From positions 434,001-498,000 of the forward strand of contig DASXDT010000005.1 in the NCBI GenBank assembly GCA_036490475.1: a DNA stretch of 64,000 nucleotides, read 5' to 3'. Positions within the stretch are counted from its first letter, which is position 1. Each line of letters starts with the position of its first letter. Position numbers and translations under genes: made by a program. The notes below the pieces were generated by a model that saw only the letters and a program-made list of their open reading frames with translations, searched no databases and was not told where the DNA came from. Origin of the DNA: Candidatus Tumulicola sp. GTDB taxonomy: Bacteria; Vulcanimicrobiota; Vulcanimicrobiia; Vulcanimicrobiales; Vulcanimicrobiaceae. Below are positions 33,816 to 42,013 of the stretch, piece after piece.

Positions 33816-34400
33816 CTAACCCGGCCCGTCAACGGCTGGATTCCGGTCTGCGTCCGAAGGCGCACCCCGCCCTCGGATCGGCGCGAACGGCGCGCCATCC
33901 GGCCCTCGCTCGATCGGCTTGAGGCCGCGCCCATGTAGCAGCTTGGAATTGACCGCGCCGACCCGCATCAGGATTCGGTCGTGCCCGAGCAACGGAAACA
34001 GCAGTTCCAGCGGCGGTCCGTCGGTCGTTCCCGTCAGCGCCATGCGTACGGTCGATCGCGCGTCCGCCAAGGACAAGCCGAACTCGTCGGCGATCGCCGC
34101 CAAGTCGTGCTCTAGGGGCAGATCGCGTAATTCCGGCTGATGATCGACGTACTGACCGACCGAATCCAGAAAAAATAGCACGTCGCGGGAGCGCAACCGC
34201 TCGAGTTCGAGCGCCGGAATCATACACGCTTCGGCACGCAGCGCTTCTACCGCAGGACGTGCTTGTTCTGCCGTCGTCAAACCGTCTCCGTATGCAACGA
34301 GGAACGAATCGATCCAGCGGCGCGCCGCATCGGGTACCGATTCTTCGAGAACGCCCCAACGCTGCATCGCTGCCGTCAGATCTTCGGCGGATAGATTCAT
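33816..34400 (-). CDS. stand-alone GltX-like anticodon-binding domain (gltX locus remnant)
   Basis: This 194-residue protein resembles only the C-terminal, tRNA-anticodon-binding part of glutamyl-tRNA synthetase. Helical segments MNLSAEDLTAAMQRWG and LERLRSRDVLFFLDSV lead to a family-like end, STVRMALTGTTDGPPLELLFPLLGHDRILMRV. There is no catalytic Rossmann domain, HIGH or KMSKS motif, and full GltX would need about 470 residues. The ATG overlaps the ispF stop (ATGA), so the start is firm and the missing half is not upstream. It occupies the exact gltX position in the Bacillota-type order ispD-ispF-gltX-cysE-cysS. It may be a tRNA-binding accessory protein or a relic. A polar tail of about 40 residues follows the domain. 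Confidence 0.7.
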   Translation of the reverse strand: MNLSAEDLTAAMQRWGVLEESVPDAARRWIDSFLVAYGDGLTTAEQARPAVEALRAEACMIPALELERLRSRDVLFFLDSVGQYVDHQPELRDLPLEHDLAAIADEFGLSLADARSTVRMALTGTTDGPPLELLFPLLGHDRILMRVGAVNSKLLHGRGLKPIERGPDGAPFAPIRGRGAPSDADRNPAVDGPG

Positions 34401-34891
34401 ATCGAACGATCCGGAGCCAAAACGGAAGCGACCGCGTAGGCACAAATGCCGCTGCCGTCCCCGGTGTAGCCCAGGCCTTCGCTGCTTTTTGCTTTTATGC
34501 TCACGTCGTCGATGGCCAAGCCGATGCGCGAAGCGACGTTGGCGCGCATCTGGGCGACGAACGGCGCGAGCTTCGGACGATCGACGACCACCGTCGCGTC
34601 CACGTTCACTGGGTCGAAGCCGGCCTTGCGCAACGTCTGCGCGCACGATTGCAGCATCAACATCGAGTCGGCATCTTTCCAACGCTCGTCACCGGCCGGA
34701 AACGTTCCGCCGAGGTCGCCGAGGCACGCCGCGCCGAGCAGCGCATCCGAGATCGCGTGCGCCAGCACGTCGGCGTCCGAATGTCCGAGCGCACCGCGTT
34801 CGAACGGAACGTGGACGCCGCCCAGCATCAACGCGCGTCCTTCGACCAGCGGGTGGGCATCGAAACCGTGTCCGGCGCGCGTTAATCGCAC
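34397..34891 (-). CDS. ispF: 2-C-methyl-D-erythritol 2,4-cyclodiphosphate synthase
   Basis: This 164-residue MEP-pathway enzyme cyclises CDP-methylerythritol phosphate. Metal ligands lie in GHGFDAHPL (Asp, His) and in the family signature LGHSDADVLAHAISDALLGA (second metal His). The cytidine-binding end is IKAKSSEGLGYTGDGSGI. Length matches the family. It overlaps ispD by 10 bases and the GltX-like gene by 4 bases, so it belongs to a translationally coupled ispD-ispF pair. Confidence 0.97.
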   Translation of the reverse strand: MRLTRAGHGFDAHPLVEGRALMLGGVHVPFERGALGHSDADVLAHAISDALLGAACLGDLGGTFPAGDERWKDADSMLMLQSCAQTLRKAGFDPVNVDATVVVDRPKLAPFVAQMRANVASRIGLAIDDVSIKAKSSEGLGYTGDGSGICAYAVASVLAPDRSI

Positions 34892-35577
34892 GAGCGGCGA
34901 CGCTCCGACAGCACGGCTGCGGCGCGCGACGCGTCGGCCGGCACCGTGACCTTGAAGTTTTCGTCACTCGCCACAACGGCGAAGACGTCGAGCCCGATCG
35001 CTTCGAGCAGCATCGCGTCGTCGGTTGCCTGCAATTCGTTTTCGAGCGCGTGTTGGTGGGCGCGTCGCAAATCGTCGCTCCACGCAAACTGCGGCGTTTG
35101 GGCCGCCCGCAATTGTTCGCGATCCAGCGTTTGCACGATGCGGCCGTTTTCGTCGACCACCTTGACCGTGTCGACCACCGGAGCCGCCAACAGGGCTCCG
35201 CGGCCGGGTCGCACCATCTGCATGCCGGCGCGCACGTCTTCCGCACGAATCAGTGGGCGGGCTCCGTCGTGGACGAAGACGCCGTCGCAGTTCGCGGGTA
35301 CGGCTGCCAGGGCGCGATACACGCTTTGCTGGCGAGTGGCTCCCCCCGCAACGATGCGCACGTCGCGGTCTGCGGCGATCCGATTGCAGAGTTCTCGCAT
35401 TCGGTCGAGCCACACGGGTTCGGTGGCGACGACGAGGGCTCCGACCTCAGGCATGCCGGCAAACGTTTCGATCGACCAGCCCGCCATCGGCAAGCCGGCG
35501 AGATCCCAAAATTGCTTGGGCGTACCAAAACGCGTTCCGCTTCCGGCAGCAACGACGACCGCCGCCCAACGCGCTAC
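34882..35577 (-). CDS. ispD: 2-C-methyl-D-erythritol 4-phosphate cytidylyltransferase with non-standard start
   Basis: IspD transfers CMP to methylerythritol phosphate. The frame encodes the nucleotide-binding start VVVAAGSGTRFGTPKQF, then FVHDGARPLI, DTVKVVDENG and RAAQTPQFAW, all expected. No ATG, GTG or TTG occurs in frame before the essential AAGSGTR motif. The first TTG (35493) falls after it and would give an inactive protein. Counting from GTA 35577, which overlaps the yacL stop as GTAG in the same geometry as the ATGA and GTGA junctions elsewhere, the product is 231 residues, the usual family length. A rare start codon or a base change at the start is implied. It overlaps ispF by 10 bases. 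Confidence 0.88.
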   Translation of the reverse strand, partial: VARWAAVVVAAGSGTRFGTPKQFWDLAGLPMAGWSIETFAGMPEVGALVVATEPVWLDRMRELCNRIAADRDVRIVAGGATRQQSVYRALAAVPANCDGVFVHDGARPLIRAEDVRAGMQMVRPGRGALLAAPVVDTVKVVDENGRIVQTLDREQLRAAQTPQFAWSDDLRRAHQHALENELQATDDAMLLEAIGLDVFAVVASDENFKVTVPADASRAAAVLSERRRSCD

Positions 35578-36674
35578 GGACGCTTCGATTCGTAGCCCCC
35601 GTCTCGTTTGGCGCGCGCGAAGATCATTCGTCCGGCGACGGTTTGCAATACGCTCGTCACGATCACGTCGACCTCTTCGCCGATCAATCGGCGTCCGTGT
35701 TCGACTACGATCATCGTGCCGTCTTCGAGGTAGCCGACGCCTTGATGCGGCTCTTTCCCCTCGCGGATCACTGCGACGTGCATTTCTTCACCCGGAAGCA
35801 CGACCGGCTTTACCGCTTCGGCCAGCTCGTTGACGTTGAGCGAACCGATGCCTTCAACGCGCGCCATCCGGTTGAGATTGTAATCGTTGGTAATCAGTTT
35901 CGCGTTGAGCTCTTGCGCCAGACGCACCAATCGCGCATCGACGTTGCCCGCGCCCATATCGTCGTAATCGCGTTCCGAAATTTCGACCGCTGCGATTTCT
36001 TGCAACCGGGTCAACACATCGAATCCGCGCCGGCCGCGCGCACGTTTGAGCGCGTCGACCGAATCTGAGATGGCTTGCAACTCGCGCACCACGAAGCGCG
36101 GCACGATCAATCGCCCATCTAAAAAACCGGCCTCGACGATCTCGACGATCCGTCCGTCGACGATCGACGACGTGTCCACCAGCTTGGGCGCGACGTCCGA
36201 TGCCGTAGCCACCGGCACCGGAGGCACCGGGACGATGCGAATCTTCGCCCCGATCCGCGTGCCCAAATAGGCCGCGAAAATCGTTACGATGAGATACAGT
36301 ACGATCGCGATGTAGGTGCCGGATTTTCCCATGCCCGAAACGATTTCGAAGACGATGCTCTTGATCAAAAACGCGACGATCAAGCCGACGATCAAGCCCC
36401 CCGCACCGCCGGCGATTTCGGCCGGTGAAAAACGGTCCATGGCGCGCTCGGCCGATTCCAGCTCGCCCTCGAACAGGCTGTGAGCGAACGGCGCCAGGAG
36501 AGCACCGAGCACCGCACCGACGACTGGCGAACCGATCAGTAGCGTCAGTTGCAGGCCCTCGTTGGCGAAGTGCGGCGCCAGTATATGCTCGTAGACCTCG
36601 CGACCCAGCAAAAAGCCGGTCACTCCAAAGGCTACGATGAACGCCGCTCGCAGCAGCGTCCCGGGTAGTGTCAT
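35574..36674 (-). CDS. yacL: PIN/TRAM-domain membrane protein (YacL family)
   Basis: This 366-residue protein has about four membrane segments in the first 150 residues (for example LLRAAFIVAFGVTGFLLG and IAIVLYLIVTIFAAYLG). A PIN-type nuclease domain follows with acidic residues in KLVDTSSIVDGRIVEI, and later SERDYDDMGAGNVDARLVRLA and LITNDYNLNRMA. A C-terminal TRAM RNA-binding domain contains PGEEMHVAVIREGKEP and GVGYLEDGTMIVVEHG. A role as a membrane-anchored RNase is predicted by family, not proven. ATG 36674 lies 2 bases after the hemW stop. It is the gene that precedes ispD in Bacillota. Confidence 0.9.
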   Translation of the reverse strand: MTLPGTLLRAAFIVAFGVTGFLLGREVYEHILAPHFANEGLQLTLLIGSPVVGAVLGALLAPFAHSLFEGELESAERAMDRFSPAEIAGGAGGLIVGLIVAFLIKSIVFEIVSGMGKSGTYIAIVLYLIVTIFAAYLGTRIGAKIRIVPVPPVPVATASDVAPKLVDTSSIVDGRIVEIVEAGFLDGRLIVPRFVVRELQAISDSVDALKRARGRRGFDVLTRLQEIAAVEISERDYDDMGAGNVDARLVRLAQELNAKLITNDYNLNRMARVEGIGSLNVNELAEAVKPVVLPGEEMHVAVIREGKEPHQGVGYLEDGTMIVVEHGRRLIGEEVDVIVTSVLQTVAGRMIFARAKRDGGYESKRP

Positions 36675-36676
36675 CG

Positions 36677-37795
36677 TCAGTCGAATGTTACGAACGCTCC
36701 ACAGACTTCGTTTGCCAAAAACCGTCCCCGCTCCGTTAACCGCATGCCGCCGGCGGCCCGCTCGAGCAGGCCGTCGCCCGCGTAGCGGGTCAGGATCGAG
36801 GCGTAGTGTCGCTCTACGTCTACCCCATAGCGTCGTCGGAAATCCTCGAACGCCACGCCATCGGAAGTCCGCAGGGCCAACATGATGGCCTCGCCGGCGC
36901 GGCGGAAACCGGTAAGGCACTCGCTGTCGGCCGGCACTTCTCCGTCTCGTTCCAACGCTTCGACGTATTCATCGAACGAGCGCGTCGCCGTCCGGCGCAC
37001 GCCCCCGCGATAGGACGCCGCCCCGACTCCCAGTCCTAGATACCCGCCGTTGGCCCAATAGTTCTGATTGTGGGCGCAGCGGTGGCCGGGCCGGGCGAAG
37101 TTGCTGATCTCGTAGTGCTCGAATCCGGCGACCGCTAGCTCGTCGATCGCGATTTGATACAATTCCGCCTCCGCGGTGTCGTCGAAAAACGCTCTGGGTT
37201 CGCGTTCCAACCAACGTTCGAACGGCGTTCCCGCTTCGACCGTCAGCCCGTAACACGATACGTGGTCGACGCCGGTTGCGATCCCCGCTCGCAACGATCG
37301 TCGCCAACTTTCGGGCGACTGACCGGGCACGGCGAACATCAAGTCCAGGGAAACGCTTTCGATTCGGGCATCGCGCGCCTGCCGCACTGCCTGCACGACA
37401 TCGTTAACATCGTGCTTGCGCCCGAGCGTCGCGATCTCGCCCGCCTCGAAGGACTGGACTCCGATCGACACGCGCGTGATACCGGCCGAATGATAGGCCT
37501 CGAAATCTCCCTCGACGACGAGTTCGGGATTGACTTCGATCGAGGCTTCGCCGAACGGACCGAAGCGCTGCGTCAGCCGGTGTAGGAGTTCGACGACATC
37601 ATCGGCTGCATACGCGTTCGGCGTTCCGCCGCCCAGAAATAGCGTCGTCGCGCGTTCGGCCGGCGCGCGGTCGATCTCGCGATACAGCGCGTCGAGGTAG
37701 CGGCGAGCGCGCGTCGCCCGCCACGGCCACTTCGCAAAATCGCAATACGGGCAAAGATACGGACAGAACGGTAGGTGTACGTAGACGCCCGGCAT
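36677..37795 (-). CDS. hemW: radical SAM heme chaperone HemW
   Basis: This 372-residue radical S-adenosylmethionine protein is of the coproporphyrinogen-oxidase-like group now assigned to heme insertion. The [4Fe-4S] motif CPYLCPYC (Cys11, Cys15, Cys18) follows VYVHLPF. FLGGGTPNA and SIEVNPELV are the SAM-binding motifs, and SIGVQSF is typical. The extra cysteine of true HemN is not seen; the motif ends CDFAK. A C-terminal HemN-like domain is present. The family was long annotated as oxygen-independent coproporphyrinogen III oxidase. It lies between the degV-like gene and yacL in run A. Confidence 0.92.
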   Translation of the reverse strand: MPGVYVHLPFCPYLCPYCDFAKWPWRATRARRYLDALYREIDRAPAERATTLFLGGGTPNAYAADDVVELLHRLTQRFGPFGEASIEVNPELVVEGDFEAYHSAGITRVSIGVQSFEAGEIATLGRKHDVNDVVQAVRQARDARIESVSLDLMFAVPGQSPESWRRSLRAGIATGVDHVSCYGLTVEAGTPFERWLEREPRAFFDDTAEAELYQIAIDELAVAGFEHYEISNFARPGHRCAHNQNYWANGGYLGLGVGAASYRGGVRRTATRSFDEYVEALERDGEVPADSECLTGFRRAGEAIMLALRTSDGVAFEDFRRRYGVDVERHYASILTRYAGDGLLERAAGGMRLTERGRFLANEVCGAFVTFD

Positions 37796-37803
37796 GCCGG
37801 GCC

Positions 37804-38655
37804 TTACGGTTGCGCGACGCAGTAGCCCAGCGCGCCTAGGCCACCATGCGTCGCAATAACCGGACCGGCTTCCCAGACGTCGAGTTTGGCCGGCGTCACG
37901 CCATTCAACCGTTCGCGTAGCTGCGCCACGACCGATTCGGCCAGTTCCGGCGCGCCGACATGGACGATCGCGAAGCGCGCTTCGTTGGGATTTGAAACGG
38001 CGCCCATCATGAGGTCGAGTGCGGTCTCGCGAGCACGTGCGAACGTGCGCACCTGCGCTTCGGCGACGATCGAACCTTCTTTAAGCGCAAGCACCGGGAC
38101 GACTTTCATGAGCGTACCCAACGCTGCGCGTGCGCGTCCGATGCGCCCGGTACGCTGCAGGTGCGAGAGGTCCGCAATCAAGGCGTACAATCGCTGCGAC
38201 GCACGCCAGCGATCCAACGCGGCCACGATCTCGTCGATCGTCGCGCCGGCGCCGGCCAACTCTCGAGCGTACAGCACCATCATTCCTAAACCGCCCGCGA
38301 CGCTTTGCGAATCGTACGCAACGATACGCGATTGCGGAAACGAACCCGCCGCCGCTTTTGCGGAGTTTAGCGTTCCGGAAAGCTGCGACGAGATCGTGAT
38401 GCACAGGATGTCGTCGCCGGCTTCGGCTACCGGCGCGAAGACGGATTCGAACATCGCAGACGTCGGTTGAGAAGTCGTCGGTAGCACCGCTTGCGTTTGC
38501 AACATGCGATAAAATTCTTCGCGCGATAGGTCGACGTAATCGCGGTAGCTACGATCGCCGAAGACGACGAAGAGCGGAACGACGGCGATCCCGGCGGCAG
38601 ACGCCGTTGCGGGATCGATATCGGAGGTTGAGTCGGTGACGATCGCGACCGCCAC
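37804..38655 (-). CDS. DegV-family fatty-acid-binding protein (FakB-like)
   Basis: This 283-residue DegV protein binds a fatty acid for phosphorylation by FakA. The N-terminal IVTDSTSDIDP and the middle VLPTTSQPTSAMF are family hallmarks, as are ITISSQLSGTLNSA and SQSVAGGLGMMVLYA, which shape the fatty-acid site. The GTG start lies 1 base after the plsX stop. With FakA and PlsX adjacent this gene most likely supplies the FakB role. Chain-length preference cannot be read. Confidence 0.9.
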   Translation of the reverse strand: MAVAIVTDSTSDIDPATASAAGIAVVPLFVVFGDRSYRDYVDLSREEFYRMLQTQAVLPTTSQPTSAMFESVFAPVAEAGDDILCITISSQLSGTLNSAKAAAGSFPQSRIVAYDSQSVAGGLGMMVLYARELAGAGATIDEIVAALDRWRASQRLYALIADLSHLQRTGRIGRARAALGTLMKVVPVLALKEGSIVAEAQVRTFARARETALDLMMGAVSNPNEARFAIVHVGAPELAESVVAQLRERLNGVTPAKLDVWEAGPVIATHGGLGALGYCVAQP

Positions 38656-38656
38656 G

Positions 38657-39673
38657 CTAGGCTTCGAGCGCCCCGTGTCCGGCGACCATCATGTCGCTGA
38701 TCTTGCCGATGACGTCGTGTTCGACTTCTTGCACCGCCGCCATCGTCGCGTGTTTGATCGCGCGCCGGCTGGCGCGCCCGTGTGCGACGATGCAGTTGCC
38801 GCGCAATCCGAGCAGCGGCGCGCCGCCGTAGGTATCGTAATCGAAACGTTGTCGCAGTCCGTGTAATGCCGGCGCGAGCATTGCCGTTCCGAGTTTGGTA
38901 ATCAGGTTGCCGCCGAGGAGCGTTTCGCGCATGACGTCGGCCAGATCGCCGATCATGCCTTCGCCGACTTTCAACACGACGTTGCCGACGAAGCCGTCGG
39001 TGACGATCACATCGGCGATGTTGTGAAACAAGTGCCGGCCTTCGACGTTGCCGATGAAGTTGACCGGAGCCATCTCAAGCAGTTTGGCCGCTTCGAGCGC
39101 GAGTTGATTGCCTTTGCTGCGCTCCTCGCCGACCGACAATACCGCGACCCGCGGATTTGGGACGTTGAGGACGGCGCGCGCGTATGCCGAGCCCATGATC
39201 CCGAACTGTTCGAGCCATTCCGGCCGGCAATCGACGTTGGCTCCCGAGTCCAGCAGCACGGTCGGCCCGTTCAAAGCGGGCCACACGGTCGCGATGGCCG
39301 GTCGCGATATTCCGACGATCGTGCGCAATTTGATCAAAGCGATGGCCAGAAATGCGCCGCTGTTTCCGGCCGATACTACGGCGTCGGCCTCCCCGCGTTT
39401 GACCAGATCCACCGCGACACCCAGCGACGTGCGTTCTGCCGAACGCAGCGCAGCCGACGCGTGCTGATCCATAGGAACGGATTCCGGGGCGTGGACGACT
39501 TGAATGAGATCGGCGCCCGGACCCTGCAGAAGCGGCCGCACGCGTTCCTCGTCGCCGACGACCAGAATGTCGGCGCCCGCCTCGACGGCCGCCATGACGG
39601 CACCGGCAACGATCTCTTCGGGGGCATGGTCGCCCCCCATCGCGTCGACCGCGATGCGCGGACGCTTACTCAT
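38657..39673 (-). CDS. plsX: phosphate acyltransferase
   Basis: This 338-residue PlsX interconverts acyl-ACP and acyl-phosphate in phospholipid synthesis. It starts with IAVDAMGGDHAPEEIVAGA, a diagnostic beginning, and contains GNSGAFLAIALIKLRTI, LLDSGANVDCRPEWLEQF and TDGFVGNVVLKVGEG. The gene overlaps the fakA stop by 8 bases, and the DegV gene follows after one base. The acyl-phosphate produced by FakA-FakB and by PlsX is the same intermediate, so the three genes form a coherent module. Confidence 0.97.
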   Translation of the reverse strand: MSKRPRIAVDAMGGDHAPEEIVAGAVMAAVEAGADILVVGDEERVRPLLQGPGADLIQVVHAPESVPMDQHASAALRSAERTSLGVAVDLVKRGEADAVVSAGNSGAFLAIALIKLRTIVGISRPAIATVWPALNGPTVLLDSGANVDCRPEWLEQFGIMGSAYARAVLNVPNPRVAVLSVGEERSKGNQLALEAAKLLEMAPVNFIGNVEGRHLFHNIADVIVTDGFVGNVVLKVGEGMIGDLADVMRETLLGGNLITKLGTAMLAPALHGLRQRFDYDTYGGAPLLGLRGNCIVAHGRASRRAIKHATMAAVQEVEHDVIGKISDMMVAGHGALEA

Positions 39674-41318
39674 CCAGCGACAACCAATATTCGGCGTGCT
39701 TCATACCGCCGTAGTAGTATTCGACACTCGCGTCCGGAAATGTTGCCTGCACTTCGGCGGCCAATTTTCGCGCGTCTTTTTCGCGCTGCGCGTTGCCGTA
39801 GTAGAGGGTCACCAGCCCACCGCGAGCCGCTCCCATACGGGCCAACGTTTCCAACGCCACCTCAGCGACCGAGTCGGCCGCGATCAGACCGCCGTCGTAC
39901 CATCCTGCCGGCTTACCGTTGCGAACGCTGACGCCCTCGATGGTTGAGTCTTTGCCGGCGAAAAACACCCGCGCTGACGAAACGCGCCGAGAGGCGGCGG
40001 TCAGCGTCTGCTCGTCCGGAATGCCGTGGGGAGAGGATTGCAGCGCGAACAAACCGGCGATGCCTTCGACGACGTCACCGGTTGGCACGATGCGAACGCG
40101 CTTGCCGGTGAGGCTCGGAACCTCGCGCGCCGGCAGCACCGCGTTGGCATCGTTCACGAACAGAATCACGTCATCGCTCAAGCACTTGTTAACCGCCAGG
40201 AGCAAGTCGCGAACGCTCGGCGTTTTCACACCTTGCACCACGACTTCGGCGCCCAGCTCTCGTACGATCCGCGCAAAGCCTTCGCCCGGGACGACGGCGA
40301 CGACCGACCGCGCTGGAGGTGGTTCGTCGGTCACCAGCAGCGTATGCTGGCGTTCCATATCGTCGACTTTCACTCGCGTCAACGTGCCGTGTTTGCGCGC
40401 GATCTCTTGCACGCGCTCGGGATCGTCGGTGTGCACGTGGACCTTGATCGTGGGTATCGCGCCGACCACTAACAACGATTCGCCACGCGGTTCGAGCAAG
40501 CGCCGCAGTTCGAGCGGCGCGATAGTCGCGGATTCGAGGACGAACTCGGTGCAATACTTGTTCTCGCCCACGTGCTGCGACGGTGTAAACGCTCCGCGTC
40601 CGCTCGGGCGCCGCGGAAACGCGGTGGCGCGCACGCGCTCGTCGGGCAAGAAGCGGAGAATGCCCTCGAGGAAATAGACAAAACCCGCTCCGCCGGCATC
40701 GACCACTCCGGCTTCGGCCAACATCGGCAATTGCTCCGGCGTCCGGTCGAGCGCTTCGTTTGCGGTGCGCAGCACCGAGGTCAGCAGCCGGTAAAAGTCC
40801 GGTTCGTGCAGCGCGGCGTGATAGGCGGCTTCGGCCGCCGCGTCGGCCACCGAAATAATCGTTCCCTCGACCGGGCGCACCAGCGCGTTGCGCGCCGCCG
40901 CCACGCCCTCGCGCATGCCGGTAGCCATCATGAACGTGTCGATCTCGGTGCGATTGCGCACGTGGTGGGCAAAGCCGCGCAGCATCTGCGACGTAATGAC
41001 GCCGGAGTTGCCGCGGGCACCCATCAGGCTGCCCTCGGCGGCACGCGCTGCCACCTTGCCGAGCGGCTCACCACGGCCGTTCCCGGCCGCCAGCGAGGCG
41101 GAGCGCAGCGTGAGATACATATTGGTCCCAGTGTCGCCGTCCGGAACGGGAAAGACGTTGAGGTCGTTCAGGACCGGCCGGTATTTCCTGAGGAAGTAGG
41201 CACCCGCGGCCAGGAACTTTGCGAACCCGCGGCCGTCTAAGGCGGTTACGTCCACGGCGGGCCGTCTTTCGGAGGCCGGAAAAGAATCCTTGCTCGGCGC
41301 GCCCGGGCGTGATACCAT
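39666..41318 (-). CDS. fakA: fatty acid kinase catalytic subunit (DAK2/DhaL + FakA C-domain)
   Basis: This 550-residue protein is of the YloV/FakA family, which phosphorylates FakB-bound fatty acids. The N-terminal DhaL-like kinase domain has [18 protein letters not shown] (Mg-ATP aspartates) and [18 protein letters not shown] middle domain contains KYCTEFVLE and a C-terminal part is involved in FakB docking. ATG 41318 is used; a GTG at 41255 ([11 protein letters not shown]) is a good alternative, because the extra 21 residues look disordered. It is divergent from rpmB with 78 bases between. It heads the long run A ending at sigH. Confidence 0.92.
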   Translation of the reverse strand: MVSRPGAPSKDSFPASERRPAVDVTALDGRGFAKFLAAGAYFLRKYRPVLNDLNVFPVPDGDTGTNMYLTLRSASLAAGNGRGEPLGKVAARAAEGSLMGARGNSGVITSQMLRGFAHHVRNRTEIDTFMMATGMREGVAAARNALVRPVEGTIISVADAAAEAAYHAALHEPDFYRLLTSVLRTANEALDRTPEQLPMLAEAGVVDAGGAGFVYFLEGILRFLPDERVRATAFPRRPSGRGAFTPSQHVGENKYCTEFVLESATIAPLELRRLLEPRGESLLVVGAIPTIKVHVHTDDPERVQEIARKHGTLTRVKVDDMERQHTLLVTDEPPPARSVVAVVPGEGFARIVRELGAEVVVQGVKTPSVRDLLLAVNKCLSDDVILFVNDANAVLPAREVPSLTGKRVRIVPTGDVVEGIAGLFALQSSPHGIPDEQTLTAASRRVSSARVFFAGKDSTIEGVSVRNGKPAGWYDGGLIAADSVAEVALETLARMGAARGGLVTLYYGNAQREKDARKLAAEVQATFPDASVEYYYGGMKHAEYWLSLDE

Positions 41319-41396
41319 CCGGAGGTTGTGCTCGAGCGCCCGTCGCTCCGACTGTTACGACATTTATCTCATCGAACCGATAAAGGAATCTCTTCC

Positions 41397-41588
41397 ATGG
41401 CAAAGCGTTGTGAAGTCTGCGGCAAAGGCCCCATGGCCGGTAATAACGTCAGTCACGCCATGAATAAGACGCGTCGCCGCTGGCTGCCGAATTTACAGTC
41501 GGTCAAAGTCGACGAGCAGGGCACGCATCGCACCGTCAAAGTGTGCACGTCGTGTCTGCGTTCGCGCCGCGTGACGCGCAAAGCCTAA
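41397..41588 (+). CDS. rpmB: 50S ribosomal protein L28
   Basis: This 63-residue ribosomal protein is short but full length. It begins [17 protein letters not shown] and has two CxxC zinc-type pairs (CEVC and CTSC), then a basic C-terminus [10 protein letters not shown] single gene on the plus strand, it lies between the fakA-led run and the thiL-led run. In Bacillota rpmB occupies the same place between the thiamine/rpe genes and fakA. Its stop overlaps the convergent hypothetical gene by 4 bases. GGA lies about 10 bases before the ATG. Confidence 0.95.
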   Translation: MAKRCEVCGKGPMAGNNVSHAMNKTRRRWLPNLQSVKVDEQGTHRTVKVCTSCLRSRRVTRKA

Positions 41589-42013
41589 TCGGCTTCTTCC
41601 TCAGCCGGGAATCCCTCAAAGCCGCCCAACGCGTGGGTGATATCGCGCGGCTCGAGGGTTATCATGAATTCCAAGCGCGCGTGTGACGCCTCGATGCTCT
41701 TGATGAGCGCGGCGCACAAAACCGGTCCCCGCCGGGTCGGCGCGAACGAGAGCGTAAACAATCCACCCGCCAATGAAAACGACGCCTGCGGCCCGTTGCC
41801 GGAGTTAATCCGCGACAGATAAATTCGTAACGCGCGCAGATCGCGTTCGCGAATACGCAGGTCGAAGTCGCCACGCATCGGGCCCGCCCGGACGCGCGCC
41901 GCACACTCCAGTACATCCAGACCATGCGGTGCCGCAACCTGCGGTGTCGCATAGCCGCCGGCGACGATCGCCACGTGCGCGCCATCTTCGGGGCCGATTC
42001 GTATCTCGGTCAC
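41585..42013 (-). CDS. conserved-looking hypothetical protein
   Basis: This 142-residue soluble protein starts at GTG 42013, which overlaps the thiL stop (GTGA). It contains [24 protein letters not shown] and an acidic end FPAEEEAD. The beta-rich pattern with a RxRxxDL helix is loosely reminiscent of small WapI-type proteins, but this is too weak for a call. No enzyme motif, signal peptide or membrane segment is seen. It is the last gene of run B. Confidence 0.65.
   Translation of the reverse strand: MTEIRIGPEDGAHVAIVAGGYATPQVAAPHGLDVLECAARVRAGPMRGDFDLRIRERDLRALRIYLSRINSGNGPQASFSLAGGLFTLSFAPTRRGPVLCAALIKSIEASHARLEFMITLEPRDITHALGGFEGFPAEEEAD

Noticed and set aside
33816-34891. Full-length gltX split by a frameshift
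   Set aside because: The upstream sequence is a complete ispF in another frame that ends in an ATGA overlap. No HIGH or KMSKS motif of GluRS is found in any frame nearby.
35574-36674. Frameshift joining yacL and ispD as a fusion
   Set aside because: yacL ends in its own frame with a natural basic C-terminus and TAG, and ispD is in another frame. The missing start codon is the simpler problem.
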